This document shows, in pieces, positions 34,257 to 42,361 of a stretch of DNA of 64,000 bases. The translations under genes and the position numbers were made by a program. Where the stretch lies: NCBI RefSeq assembly GCF_047872805.1, contig NZ_JBLQUK010000009.1:1-64000 (forward strand), written 5' to 3'. The notes below the pieces were generated by a model, which worked only from the letters and a program-made list of their open reading frames with translations, was not told where the DNA came from and did no database searches. This stretch comes from Erythrobacter sp047872805 (GTDB lineage: Bacteria > Pseudomonadota > Alphaproteobacteria > Sphingomonadales > Sphingomonadaceae). The stretch's first letter is position 1; each line of letters opens with the position of its first letter.

Positions 34257-35918
34257 ATGGCTGGGGCGTCGATGGCCGATCAATCGCTGACTCCGGGATC
34301 AGGTAGGGCCGCTGAACTCGCCCGCCGATGGCAGACAGTCGCAGCGGCGTATCCGAGTCTGGTCGCCGCCGGACTGGGATTGATAACGGCCTGCGGATAC
34401 CCGCCGCTGCACGCCTGGTGGATTGCTCTTCCGGCGCTGGCGCTGCTGGTCAGCCATATCAGCACCGCGCCGAATTGGCGCAGCGCCATGTGGCGCGGGT
34501 GGCTGTTCGGCTGGGTCCATCTGACACTGGCGAACAACTGGATCGCAACCGCTTTCACCCATCAGGCGAAAATGCCCGAAGTTCTTGGCTGGCTTGCGGT
34601 GCCGCTGCTCTGTATTTATCTCGCGGCCTATCCCGCACTGGCCGCGCTGGCGGCGCATCTGGCGGCGAAGCGCGCGGGACCGCTGGCGTTTGGAGCAGTC
34701 TTCGCCGCAGCGTGGATCGTGACCGAATGGCTGCGCAGCTGGGTGTTCACCGGCTATCCGTGGCCTCCGCTTGGACTGATGCTGCTAGGCGGGTGGGATG
34801 CGCAGGGTCTGGCGAGCCTGCTGCCATGGATGGGCACTTACGGCTTGTCGGGGCTGGCGTTATTCACTGCGAGCGTCCTGCTCGCAGTAACATTGGCGCA
34901 TCGTTGGATCTCGGCGGTGGTGTTCGCCTTGCTGGTATCGGGATGGATGATAATCCCTTACCTTCAGGTCACGCCGCCAAATGACGGCATTCGCTACACC
35001 CTTGTTCAACCGCTCATCCCGCAAAGCGAGATCAACGACGGCTCCAAGTTCGAGGCGCAATTTGAACGGCTTGCGCAGCCCACATTGGCAGGGCGCGATC
35101 AATCTCGCGTGGTGCTGTGGCCCGAAGGCACTTTGCCCGACTATCTCGAAGACGGCTACCCGCAGCGTTACTACGACCGAATGACCTATGCGCAGGACCC
35201 TGTGCTAGCACGCCAACGGATCGGACAGGTCATCGGTCCGCAATCGACATTGCTGACCGGCGTGGTCAACCTCAATATGGCCGAGCGCGCCGATGGCACA
35301 GTCGGCGCTGTCTCGGCGCGCAATTCGGTGATTGCTCTGAATGGAGCAGGCGAGATCACGCACCATTATGCCAAGGCGCATCTGGTGCCTTACGGGGAAT
35401 ACCTGCCGCTGGAATGGGCGCTCGAACCTTTGGGACTGGCGCGGCTTTCGGCGGGTGCGATCCCCTATATCCCTGGCCCTGGACCGCGAACACTCGATCT
35501 GGGAGCACATGGCCGCGCTGGGGTGCAAATCTGCTATGAAATCGTGTTTTCCGGGCAGGTTGCGGACCGCAATGATCGCCCCGACTATATCTTCAATCCC
35601 TCCAATGATGGCTGGTTCGGCAGCTGGGGCCCGCCGCAACATCTGGCGCAGGCACGGATGCGCGCGATTGAGGAGGGACTGCCGGTGCTTCGCTCCACCA
35701 CCACCGGCATCAGCGCGGTGATCGATGCGCGCGGGATCGTGCGACAGAACATTGCCAGCGGGATAGCGGGCAGTGTCGAGGGAACCATTCCCGCCCCCCT
35801 GCCACCAACGCTGTTTGCCAGGCTGGGCAATGCTCTGCCGCTGATCTGGGCGGCGCTGATGGCGCTGATGGGATTTGGCCTGCCGAGATTGCTTGCGCTG
35901 CGGTCAGCGCGCGGCTAG
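34257..35918 (+). CDS. lnt: Apolipoprotein N-acyltransferase
   Basis: A 553-residue inner-membrane enzyme with about six N-terminal helices and a periplasmic nitrilase-like domain. Catalytic residues are readable: Glu in VVLWPEGTLPDY, a Lys in HHYAKAHLVPYGEY and Cys in GVQICYEIVF. It adds the third acyl chain to lipoproteins, several of which are encoded here. ATG 34257 and 34272 are both possible. Followed by the metK leader. Confidence 0.93.
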   Translation: MAGASMADQSLTPGSGRAAELARRWQTVAAAYPSLVAAGLGLITACGYPPLHAWWIALPALALLVSHISTAPNWRSAMWRGWLFGWVHLTLANNWIATAFTHQAKMPEVLGWLAVPLLCIYLAAYPALAALAAHLAAKRAGPLAFGAVFAAAWIVTEWLRSWVFTGYPWPPLGLMLLGGWDAQGLASLLPWMGTYGLSGLALFTASVLLAVTLAHRWISAVVFALLVSGWMIIPYLQVTPPNDGIRYTLVQPLIPQSEINDGSKFEAQFERLAQPTLAGRDQSRVVLWPEGTLPDYLEDGYPQRYYDRMTYAQDPVLARQRIGQVIGPQSTLLTGVVNLNMAERADGTVGAVSARNSVIALNGAGEITHHYAKAHLVPYGEYLPLEWALEPLGLARLSAGAIPYIPGPGPRTLDLGAHGRAGVQICYEIVFSGQVADRNDRPDYIFNPSNDGWFGSWGPPQHLAQARMRAIEEGLPVLRSTTTGISAVIDARGIVRQNIASGIAGSVEGTIPAPLPPTLFARLGNALPLIWAALMALMGFGLPRLLALRSARG

Positions 35919-35931
35919 GGGCACATTACAC

Positions 35932-35961
35932 ACATAAAGGTTTCCTTATATCTGCATAAGG
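35932..35961 (+). promoter_or_regulatory. Candidate SAM-cycle operator / hairpin in the metK leader
   Basis: ATAAAGG-TTT-CCTTATAT (35934-35951) is a near-dyad of the ATAAAG..CTTTAT type, which I recall as an operator form for SahR-like ArsR regulators of the SAM cycle. Overlapping it, CCTTAT (35944-35949) and ATAAGG (35956-35961) are a perfect 6-bp inverted repeat with 6-nt spacer. It lies 38-68 bp upstream of metK. A riboswitch was considered, but no known SAM aptamer was recognised. Confidence 0.45.
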
Positions 35962-35999
35962 GGCCGCACGCCAAACGAAGTCAAGCCCTCGGAGACACC

Positions 36000-37247
36000 A
36001 TGCGCAGCAATTATCTCTTCACATCCGAAAGCGTTTCCGAAGGGCATCCGGATAAAGTTTCCGATCAGATTTCCGACGCTATTGTCGATCTGATGCTGGC
36101 CAAGGACCCCGAGGCGCGAGTTGCCTGCGAGACCATGACCACCACCCAGCGGGTTGTGCTGTCGGGCGAGATTCGCTGCAAGCCGATGTATGATGACAAC
36201 AACGAAGCGTGGAAATTCAACAGCTATTGGGCACCTGGTGCGCGCGACGAGATTGAAGGCGCGGTGCGCCGCACGGTCAAGGAAATCGGCTATGAACAAA
36301 GCGGATTCCATTGGGAAACGCTGACGTTTGAAAATCATCTGCACGGCCAATCCGCTGAAATTGCGCAGGGCGTCGATGCAGGGGCCGAAGGGTCGAACAA
36401 GGACGAAGGCGCAGGCGATCAGGGCATCATGTTCGGTTTTGCCTGCGATGAAACGCCAGACCTGATGCCGGCGACGCTGGATTACAGCCACAAGATCCTT
36501 CAGCAGCTGGCCGCCGACCGCAAGGATGGCACCGCGCCCTTCCTGGAACCCGATGCGAAGAGCCAGGTGACGCTGCGTTACGAAAACGGCCAGCCAGTCG
36601 CCTGCACCGCCGTCGTTGTTTCGACCCAGCACGCAAAGGGCTATCACGAAGGTGACAAGGAAGCTGAACTCAAAGCCTATGTCAAAACAGTCGTAGGCGG
36701 GATTCTTCCAGCCAATTTCATCACTGATGCGACTGTTTGGCACATCAACCCGACCGGCGCGTTTGAAATCGGTGGGCCAGATGGCGATGCCGGGCTGACA
36801 GGGCGCAAGATCATCGTGGACACCTATGGCGGCGCATCCCCGCATGGCGGCGGCGCGTTTAGCGGCAAAGACCCGACCAAAGTCGATCGCAGCGCCGCCT
36901 ATATTACCCGCTATCTGGCGAAAAACGTGGTTGCGGCTGGACTGGCCAAGCGCTGCACCATTCAGATTGCCTATGCCATTGGCGTGTCAGAGCCGCTTTC
37001 ACTGTACGTCGACACCCACGGCACCTGCGCCGAGGGCGTGAGCGATGAAGCATTGGAAGATGCGATCCGCAGCATCAGCAGTCTGGGCGGCCTGACCCCG
37101 CGCGGCATCCGCATGCATCTGGGCCTCAACAAACCGATTTACCGCCAAAGCGCTGCCTATGGCCATTTTGGCCGGATCGCAGAGGGCGATTTCTTCCCAT
37201 GGGAACGCACCGATCTGGTCGACGAATTGAAAGCGATATTCGCCTGA
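36000..37247 (+). CDS. metK: S-adenosylmethionine synthetase
   Basis: A 415-residue enzyme with SESVSEGHPDKVSDQISDA at the start, signature GAGDQGIMFG and GGGAFSGKDPTKVDRSAAY. It makes SAM from methionine and ATP, the cofactor for TrmB, PrmC and others. Slightly longer than the E. coli enzyme, as usual in alphaproteobacteria, with insertions around residue 60. DUF418 follows after 40 bp. Confidence 0.97.
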   Translation: MRSNYLFTSESVSEGHPDKVSDQISDAIVDLMLAKDPEARVACETMTTTQRVVLSGEIRCKPMYDDNNEAWKFNSYWAPGARDEIEGAVRRTVKEIGYEQSGFHWETLTFENHLHGQSAEIAQGVDAGAEGSNKDEGAGDQGIMFGFACDETPDLMPATLDYSHKILQQLAADRKDGTAPFLEPDAKSQVTLRYENGQPVACTAVVVSTQHAKGYHEGDKEAELKAYVKTVVGGILPANFITDATVWHINPTGAFEIGGPDGDAGLTGRKIIVDTYGGASPHGGGAFSGKDPTKVDRSAAYITRYLAKNVVAAGLAKRCTIQIAYAIGVSEPLSLYVDTHGTCAEGVSDEALEDAIRSISSLGGLTPRGIRMHLGLNKPIYRQSAAYGHFGRIAEGDFFPWERTDLVDELKAIFA

Positions 37248-37287
37248 TAAGGCGCGGATGATCTGTTAAGGGCGTAAGGAGATGGCC

Positions 37288-38487
37288 ATGCCTCCACCTC
37301 CTCATGCTGCGGGTAAGAGCCGGATTGTCGAACTCGACGCGTTGCGCGGCGCCGCGGTGGTCGGCATCGTCTGGATGAATGTTTATAATTTCGCCCTTCC
37401 GGCTCAGGCCTATTACAATCCGATAGTCTGGGGCGGCGGGGCCGAGCTCGACCGGATGGTCTGGGCGGTCAGCTTTGTTTTTATCGAAGACAAGTTTCGG
37501 ACGTTGTTTGCCATGCTGTTTGGCGCGGGGTGTTTGATCCTGCTTGAACGATCAGGCGAACGCAGATGGCGGCCGCATTCTGCCCGGATGGCGGTGTTGT
37601 TTGCAATTGGTCTTGCGCATTCGGTGCTGCTGGCCAGCAATGACGTGCTGCGCGCCTATGCGCTTGCCGGATTTGCGCTGCCATTCCTGGCGCATCTATC
37701 CGCACGCGAGCTCTATGCCATCGCTATTGGACTGGTGGCGGTGCATTTTGGTGCGGGCATGATCGTGTTTGGCAGCGCTGTTGTCGATTTTCTAGCAGGG
37801 AGAGCGGGCAGCGACGCAGCCCTGTTTGCGGAGCGCAATTTTGGCGCTGATGAGGCGGCGGTGCGATACACTTACGCGCTTGGGCAGGAAGGGTTAGCCG
37901 AAAGGATTGCCCGGCGCTCTGCCAATATCCCAGATCAGATCACCGTCATTGCCGCCGCCGTACCGCTCAATCTGGCGGCGATGACGCTTGGAATGGGGCT
38001 TTGGAAGAGTGGGATGCTCAAGGCCGAATGGCGCACCTTTCGGTTGCAAAGGCTGGCTGCGATCTGCGCATTGGCTTCAATCCCGGTGCTGTTGTTGCTT
38101 GCGTGGTGGACAGCGGATAGTGGCTTTCCCGGGGCGCTCGCGGGTGCCGGTTCGCTGGTGCTGTCGGCCCCCTTCGATATGCTATTGGGAGTGACTTATG
38201 CCTCACTTGCGATGGCTTTTTTCCAGCCCGGTGGGCCGGTGACACAGCGCTTGGCCGCGACGGGGCGGTTGTCGCTCACGAATTATCTGATGACGTCGGT
38301 GATTTTGGCCGCGATCTTTGCGACTTGGGGGCTCGGCCTGTTTGGCGAAGTTAGCCGCGCCGGTGCCTTTGCGCTCAGTTTTGTGCCGATTGCCTCCATG
38401 ATCGCGTGGTCCCCGCATTGGGTTGAGCGTTTGGGGCAAGGACCGTTCGAACGGCTGTGGCGCGCCGGTGGCCGGTGGCTTACATGA
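37288..38487 (+). CDS. DUF418 family membrane protein
   Basis: A 399-residue polytopic protein starting RIVELDALRGAAVVGIVWMN, the conserved DUF418/acyltransferase-like opening, and ending in the typical DUF418 part LAATGRLSLTNYLMTSVI. About ten hydrophobic helices. Function unknown; some relatives are linked to cell-envelope acyl transfer. ATG 37288 has AAGGAG six bases upstream, whereas ATG 37282 directly abuts it. Confidence 0.88.
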   Translation: MPPPPHAAGKSRIVELDALRGAAVVGIVWMNVYNFALPAQAYYNPIVWGGGAELDRMVWAVSFVFIEDKFRTLFAMLFGAGCLILLERSGERRWRPHSARMAVLFAIGLAHSVLLASNDVLRAYALAGFALPFLAHLSARELYAIAIGLVAVHFGAGMIVFGSAVVDFLAGRAGSDAALFAERNFGADEAAVRYTYALGQEGLAERIARRSANIPDQITVIAAAVPLNLAAMTLGMGLWKSGMLKAEWRTFRLQRLAAICALASIPVLLLLAWWTADSGFPGALAGAGSLVLSAPFDMLLGVTYASLAMAFFQPGGPVTQRLAATGRLSLTNYLMTSVILAAIFATWGLGLFGEVSRAGAFALSFVPIASMIAWSPHWVERLGQGPFERLWRAGGRWLT

Positions 38488-38493
38488 AACGGC

Positions 38494-38527
38494 AAGACGG
38501 GCGTCCCGGAAACGGGCGCCCGTCTTT
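38494..38527. terminator. Bidirectional intrinsic terminator
   Basis: AAGACGGGCG and CGCCCGTCTTT, with inner CCC/GGG pairing, make a long GC-rich stem around a GGAAAC loop, with one internal mismatch. It separates the convergent DUF418 and small membrane protein genes. The U-tracts are short on both strands. Confidence 0.7.
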
Positions 38528-38543
38528 CAAATGCTTATAGGAA

Positions 38544-38936
38544 TCAGGCTTCGGTTCCGGCCGCCCTTGCAGCCCATTGTTCCTCGCGGAACCATTCGCC
38601 GACCTTGCGTCCGAACTTGGCAATCGCATTCATGTTGAAGAAGTGCATCAGGCCAAGCGCGACGACAACGATACCGACCTTGCTCGACAGGAACTGGACC
38701 GCTTGCAGCGCAGTTTCGGGCGGAGCGCCAAACCGCAAAGTTAGCAGGATCCAGCCAAGGTTGACGAGATAGAACCCGACCACCAGCAGATGATTGGTAG
38801 ACGCGGCGAGCAATTGATCATGTCCAAAGCATTCGGTCAGAAAGACATAGCCATTCCTTGATAGCGTGCGCGCAACCCAGATGGTGAGGGCGATGCTAAT
38901 GAGAAGGTAAGCGCAATAGGATGTGAGAGCGTACAT
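38544..38936 (-). CDS. Four-helix membrane protein linked to a GbsR-type regulator
   Basis: A 130-residue protein with about three to four hydrophobic segments: SYCAYLLISIALTIWVA, HLLVVGFYLVNLGWILLTL and VGIVVVALGLMHFFNM. No domain name is recognised with confidence. AGGAGATAAA precedes the ATG at ideal spacing. The regulator gene lies 87 bp upstream on the same strand, and a dyad in that gap (38948-38965) shares a core with the dyad before the regulator, so it is probably the regulator's target. Confidence 0.7.
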   Translation of the reverse strand: MYALTSYCAYLLISIALTIWVARTLSRNGYVFLTECFGHDQLLAASTNHLLVVGFYLVNLGWILLTLRFGAPPETALQAVQFLSSKVGIVVVALGLMHFFNMNAIAKFGRKVGEWFREEQWAARAAGTEA

Positions 38937-38947
38937 CTTTATCTCCT

Positions 38948-38965
38948 GTTATTTCTGTAATTAAC
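38948..38965. promoter_or_regulatory. Operator-like dyad 1 (GbsR-type regulator)
   Basis: GTTATTTCTGTAATTAAC is an imperfect palindrome, with GTTA/TAAC ends and inner AT pairs. Its core TTTCTGTAATT recurs exactly, on the minus strand, in dyad 2 at 39594-39611. It lies 12 bp upstream of the membrane protein start, beside the ribosome binding site. Confidence 0.5.
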
Positions 38966-39023
38966 GAAACTTGTAATCGCAGGCCTTTCTCATTCGGTCT
39001 TCCTTGTGCTGTTGGGAAATGGG

Positions 39024-39572
39024 TTAGGAGGTGCCGCCCGAGCCGGGCAGGAAGCGGGCGATGCCGCGCCCCAGCTTCATCAGGCGGACCAATGTCGGTT
39101 TGGGCAGACCGCGAACATCCGCATACCAGCCTGTCAATGTGTCGATAAAGCTGTGCATCCGTCCGATCCGCTCCCGCACGTGGACCGGCACGTCATTGCG
39201 ACCATCCAAACTTTCCGCCAATTCACCGAGAAATTGAATGGTCGGATCAAGTTCGCGTTTCTTGCGCTCCGCTGCGATCCGCATCAGCATTTCCCACAGG
39301 TCGGTTTCCGCGACGAAGTGATCGCGCCGATCCCCTTCGACATGGACTCGGCGCACGATGGAATAGGATTGCAGTTCCTTGAGCCCGTTCGATACGTTTG
39401 ACCGCGCCAGGCCCAGCGTCTCGCAGATTTCCTCGGCATGAAGCGGACCATCGCTAAGATAGAGCAGTGCGTGAACTTGCGCGACCGAACGGCTAACGCC
39501 CCACTCGGTCCCCATCTCGCCCCAATGAAGGATGAAGGATCGCACCTCTGGAATGTCGAGCAATCTGGTCAC
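39024..39572 (-). CDS. GbsR/MarR-family transcriptional regulator
   Basis: A 182-residue winged-helix protein. The N-terminal WGVSRSVAQVHALLYLSDGPLHAEEI and LGLARSNVSNGLKELQSYSIV helices are the GbsR/MarR DNA-binding core; a helical dimerisation tail follows. GTG 39572 is preferred because AAGGAG lies nine bases upstream; the TTG at 39593 would place the start against the operator. It probably represses itself and the downstream membrane protein through the shared dyads. The inducing ligand is unknown. Confidence 0.82.
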   Translation of the reverse strand: MTRLLDIPEVRSFILHWGEMGTEWGVSRSVAQVHALLYLSDGPLHAEEICETLGLARSNVSNGLKELQSYSIVRRVHVEGDRRDHFVAETDLWEMLMRIAAERKKRELDPTIQFLGELAESLDGRNDVPVHVRERIGRMHSFIDTLTGWYADVRGLPKPTLVRLMKLGRGIARFLPGSGGTS

Positions 39573-39593
39573 GACTCGCAGCTCCTTTTTCAA

Positions 39594-39611
39594 TTTCAGA
39601 AATTACAGAAA
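39594..39611. promoter_or_regulatory. Operator-like dyad 2 (regulator autoregulation)
   Basis: TTTCAGAAATTACAGAAA is an imperfect dyad with seven of nine pairs complementary. Read on the minus strand it contains TTTCTGTAATT, the core of dyad 1. It lies 21 bp upstream of the regulator's GTG, a position suited to autorepression. Confidence 0.5.
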
Positions 39612-39661
39612 CATAAGGAACATGCAAGCTAAACTTCGCCAGCGCTTGCCATACGCCGGAT

Positions 39662-40813
39662 TCAGCCGTCCTCACCCAACATCGGAGAGGGCCGGTCCAG
39701 AGCCAATTCGGCGTCGGAAAAGGTGAAAGGACTGCGCACTCCCGGCAGTCCTCCAAGATCAATCCGCATTCCGCGCGCGACCACTTGCGGGTCTGCGAAT
39801 ACCTCGTCGAGACGGTTGATTGGGCCTGCGGGAACGCCCGCTGCGTGGCAGTCATCGAGCAGGCCTTGCTTGGTCCATGCCGCTGTCGCCCTCGCAATTT
39901 CGGCATCGAGCGCAGCGGCGTTGGCTGTGCGGTCGCCATTGGTAATAAACCGCGGATCACTCACCAGATGGTCCAGATTCAGCACGCCCATCAGCTTGCG
40001 GAACAGCCCGTCATTGGCGGGTGACAGGATCACGTGACCGTCGCTTACCGGGAACACACCATAGGGCGCGACCTGCGCGTGCGCATTGCCCATTCGCGGC
40101 GGATTGTGACCGGTTGAGAAAAGATAGCTCGCCTGATTGGCCAGCAGCGCGACCGAACAATCCATCAGGCTCATATCGACATGCTGACCTTTGCCGGTCC
40201 GGGCGCGCATCAACAATGCCGCCTGTATCCCGTTCGCGGCCCAAACTCCGGTTGATAGGTCGGAGATCGAAATGCCCATCTTAACCGGATCGCCGCCCGG
40301 ATCACCGGTTAAGGACATGAAGCCGCTCATCCCTTGAACCACGAAATCATACCCTGCTTCTTGGGCGCGGGGTCCGGTCTGCCCAAAGCCCGTTATTGAG
40401 CAATAGACGAGACCCGGATTGGTCGCAGTTAAGGCCGCGTAATCGAGTCCAAATTTGGAGAGACCACCCGTCTTGAAATTTTCGATCACTACGTCAGCTT
40501 CGGCGATCAGCGACTTGATCCGCGCCAAGTCATCTGCCCTTCTGAAGTCGGAGACTATCGATCGCTTCCCGCGGTTGCAGGCGTGGTAATACGCGGCCTC
40601 ACGGTGCACCTTGCCACGGGCATCGACGCGCTCAACCCAAGGCGGCCCCCAAAGCCTTGTGCCGTCGCCCTCCGGGCTTTCGACCTTGATCACGTCGGCA
40701 CCGAGGTCGGCAAGGATCTGACCCGCGAACGGCCCCGCGAGCACCCGCGCCAGTTCCACGACCTTAAGTCCGGCCAGCGGAGCATTGGGGTTGCGCGGCG
40801 TGCACAGCCACAT
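39662..40813 (-). CDS. CaiB/BaiF (class III) CoA transferase
   Basis: A 383-residue protein with the class III transferase pattern: LAGLKVVELARVLAGPFAGQ, LADLGADVIKVESPEGDGTR, the NRGKRSIVSDFR block and YDFVVQGMSGFMSLTG with the catalytic Asp expected downstream. It moves CoA between carboxylic acids. Last gene of the scoA operon, four bases after the hydrolase gene. The actual acid is unknown. Confidence 0.9.
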   Translation of the reverse strand: MWLCTPRNPNAPLAGLKVVELARVLAGPFAGQILADLGADVIKVESPEGDGTRLWGPPWVERVDARGKVHREAAYYHACNRGKRSIVSDFRRADDLARIKSLIAEADVVIENFKTGGLSKFGLDYAALTATNPGLVYCSITGFGQTGPRAQEAGYDFVVQGMSGFMSLTGDPGGDPVKMGISISDLSTGVWAANGIQAALLMRARTGKGQHVDMSLMDCSVALLANQASYLFSTGHNPPRMGNAHAQVAPYGVFPVSDGHVILSPANDGLFRKLMGVLNLDHLVSDPRFITNGDRTANAAALDAEIARATAAWTKQGLLDDCHAAGVPAGPINRLDEVFADPQVVARGMRIDLGGLPGVRSPFTFSDAELALDRPSPMLGEDG

Positions 40814-40817
40814 GGCC

Positions 40818-41714
40818 TTATTCCCCTTCGTCCGCCAGATTGGCGCGCAGAAAAGTCACGCTATCAGCAAGCACCGGCCCCTTGCTTCGGAACGGTTTGG
40901 ACAGCGCCATCACCACCTCTTCATGCGTCAGCGGCCCATAATTCCTCAGCTCAACCGGCGCGCCAAGCGCGCGCAGCTTTGCGGAAAGATTGTTAGCATT
41001 TCTTGGCCGCACCGTCTCATCACCCTGCGAAGTGACCAACAGCAGTGGCGGCGCATCGGCACGGGCAAATTCAATCGGCTGAGTTTCCAGTGGGCGCGGC
41101 CACTTACTCATCGCCGCAATCGAGCGCGGCTTAACGAAAGGGTAGAAATCGTAGGGCCCCGAAAGGCCGATGCTGGCCTTGACGACAGCCGGATCGACCC
41201 CGGCATCCATCAGCCATTTGGTATCAAGCGCAAGCATCACCGCGACATAGGCCCCGGCGGAATGGCCCATAAAGGCAATGCGATCAGGATCGCCGCCACG
41301 ATCAGCAATATTGTCGCGCGTCCACGCCACCGCCTCTGCGCCGTCTTCCAGAAATGCCGGGAAGCGCACTTGCGGCACCTTGCGGTAATCGGGAACTACC
41401 ACCAAAAATCCCTCGCTCGCCAAGGCCCGCCCGGCAAAGGCATAGGCCGCGCGGTCACCCTTGGCCCAGCCGCCGCCATACCAGAAGACCACGACCGGCA
41501 GCTTGCTCGCTTTTGGATGCGCCGGGGCCCAGATGTCGAGCGTCTGCCCGTGACTGCCGAAGGGCATACCTTCCGTCACCTGCCGTGCGTCCGCACCTCC
41601 GCCCGCCGCCCAATCATACTCCGACAGGAGCCTCGGCGGCGAAGTGAAAGCAAGCACACCTCCAATCATCAGGACGATAGCAAGTCCGATGAGTGCGATG
41701 ACTCGGCGCATCAC
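40818..41714 (-). CDS. Exported or membrane-anchored alpha/beta hydrolase (HSL/BD-FAE type)
   Basis: A 298-residue protein with an N-terminal hydrophobic helix (VIALIGLAIVLMIGGVLAF), so it is anchored or exported. The oxyanion region is VVFWYGGGWAKGD, with Tyr where HGGG proteins have His, and the nucleophile elbow is FMGHSAGAYVA. The Asp/His partners are likely TSQGDETV and the LTHEE region. Esterase/lipase-type activity is inferred. Start overlaps scoB stop (ATGA). Confidence 0.82.
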   Translation of the reverse strand: MMRRVIALIGLAIVLMIGGVLAFTSPPRLLSEYDWAAGGGADARQVTEGMPFGSHGQTLDIWAPAHPKASKLPVVVFWYGGGWAKGDRAAYAFAGRALASEGFLVVVPDYRKVPQVRFPAFLEDGAEAVAWTRDNIADRGGDPDRIAFMGHSAGAYVAVMLALDTKWLMDAGVDPAVVKASIGLSGPYDFYPFVKPRSIAAMSKWPRPLETQPIEFARADAPPLLLVTSQGDETVRPRNANNLSAKLRALGAPVELRNYGPLTHEEVVMALSKPFRSKGPVLADSVTFLRANLADEGE

Positions 41715-42361
41715 GCGACGTAGTGCGCAGTGGTGCTCGAGGCGATATCCGCGTCGCTGACGCCGGGAGCCCGCTCGATCAGGCGAAACGGACCTTCGTG
41801 ATCGGGCCGCTGGAACACTGCGAGATTGGTGATCACCATATCAACCACGCCAGCACCAGTCAGCGGCAGGGTGCATTCGGGGATGAATTTGGGACTGCCA
41901 TCCTTTGCGGTATGATCCATCACCACGATGATTTTCTTGACCCCAGCGACCAGATCCATCGCGCCGCCCATCCCCTTGATCATCTTGCCGGGGATCATCC
42001 AATTGGCGATGTCGCCGTTTTCAGCGACTTCCATCGCGCCGAGCACGGTCAAGTCGATGTGCCCGCCGCGGATCATGCCAAAGCTGGTGGCGCTGTCGAA
42101 ATAGGCGCTATGCGGCAGTTCGCTAATCGTCTGTTTGCCCGCGTTGATCAGATCGGCGTCGACCTCGTCGTCATACGGGAATGGGCCAATGCCGAGCATC
42201 CCGTTCTCGCTCTGCAACGTCACCAGCATCCCTTGCGGAATGTGGTTCGCTACCAGTGTCGGAATGCCGATACCGAGATTGACGTAATAGCCATCGCGCA
42301 ATTCCTTCGCCGCACGCGCGGCCATCTGATCGCGGGTCCAGCCTTTTGGTTCAGAGCTCAT
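41711..42361 (-). CDS. scoB: 3-oxoacid CoA-transferase subunit B
   Basis: A 216-residue beta subunit with NLGIGIPTLVANHIP and the catalytic Glu in LQSENGMLGIGPFP, then GGHIDLTVLGAMEV and KGMGGAMDLVAG. With ScoA it transfers CoA from succinyl-CoA to acetoacetate or a related 3-oxoacid. It is separated from scoA by a lipoprotein gene, which is unusual, with four-base overlaps on both sides. Confidence 0.93.
   Translation of the reverse strand: MSSEPKGWTRDQMAARAAKELRDGYYVNLGIGIPTLVANHIPQGMLVTLQSENGMLGIGPFPYDDEVDADLINAGKQTISELPHSAYFDSATSFGMIRGGHIDLTVLGAMEVAENGDIANWMIPGKMIKGMGGAMDLVAGVKKIIVVMDHTAKDGSPKFIPECTLPLTGAGVVDMVITNLAVFQRPDHEGPFRLIERAPGVSDADIASSTTAHYVA

Noticed and set aside
35932..35999. 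Known SAM-II or SAM/SAH riboswitch before metK
   Set aside because: No pseudoknot-forming motif of these classes could be recognised; the dyad reading fits better.
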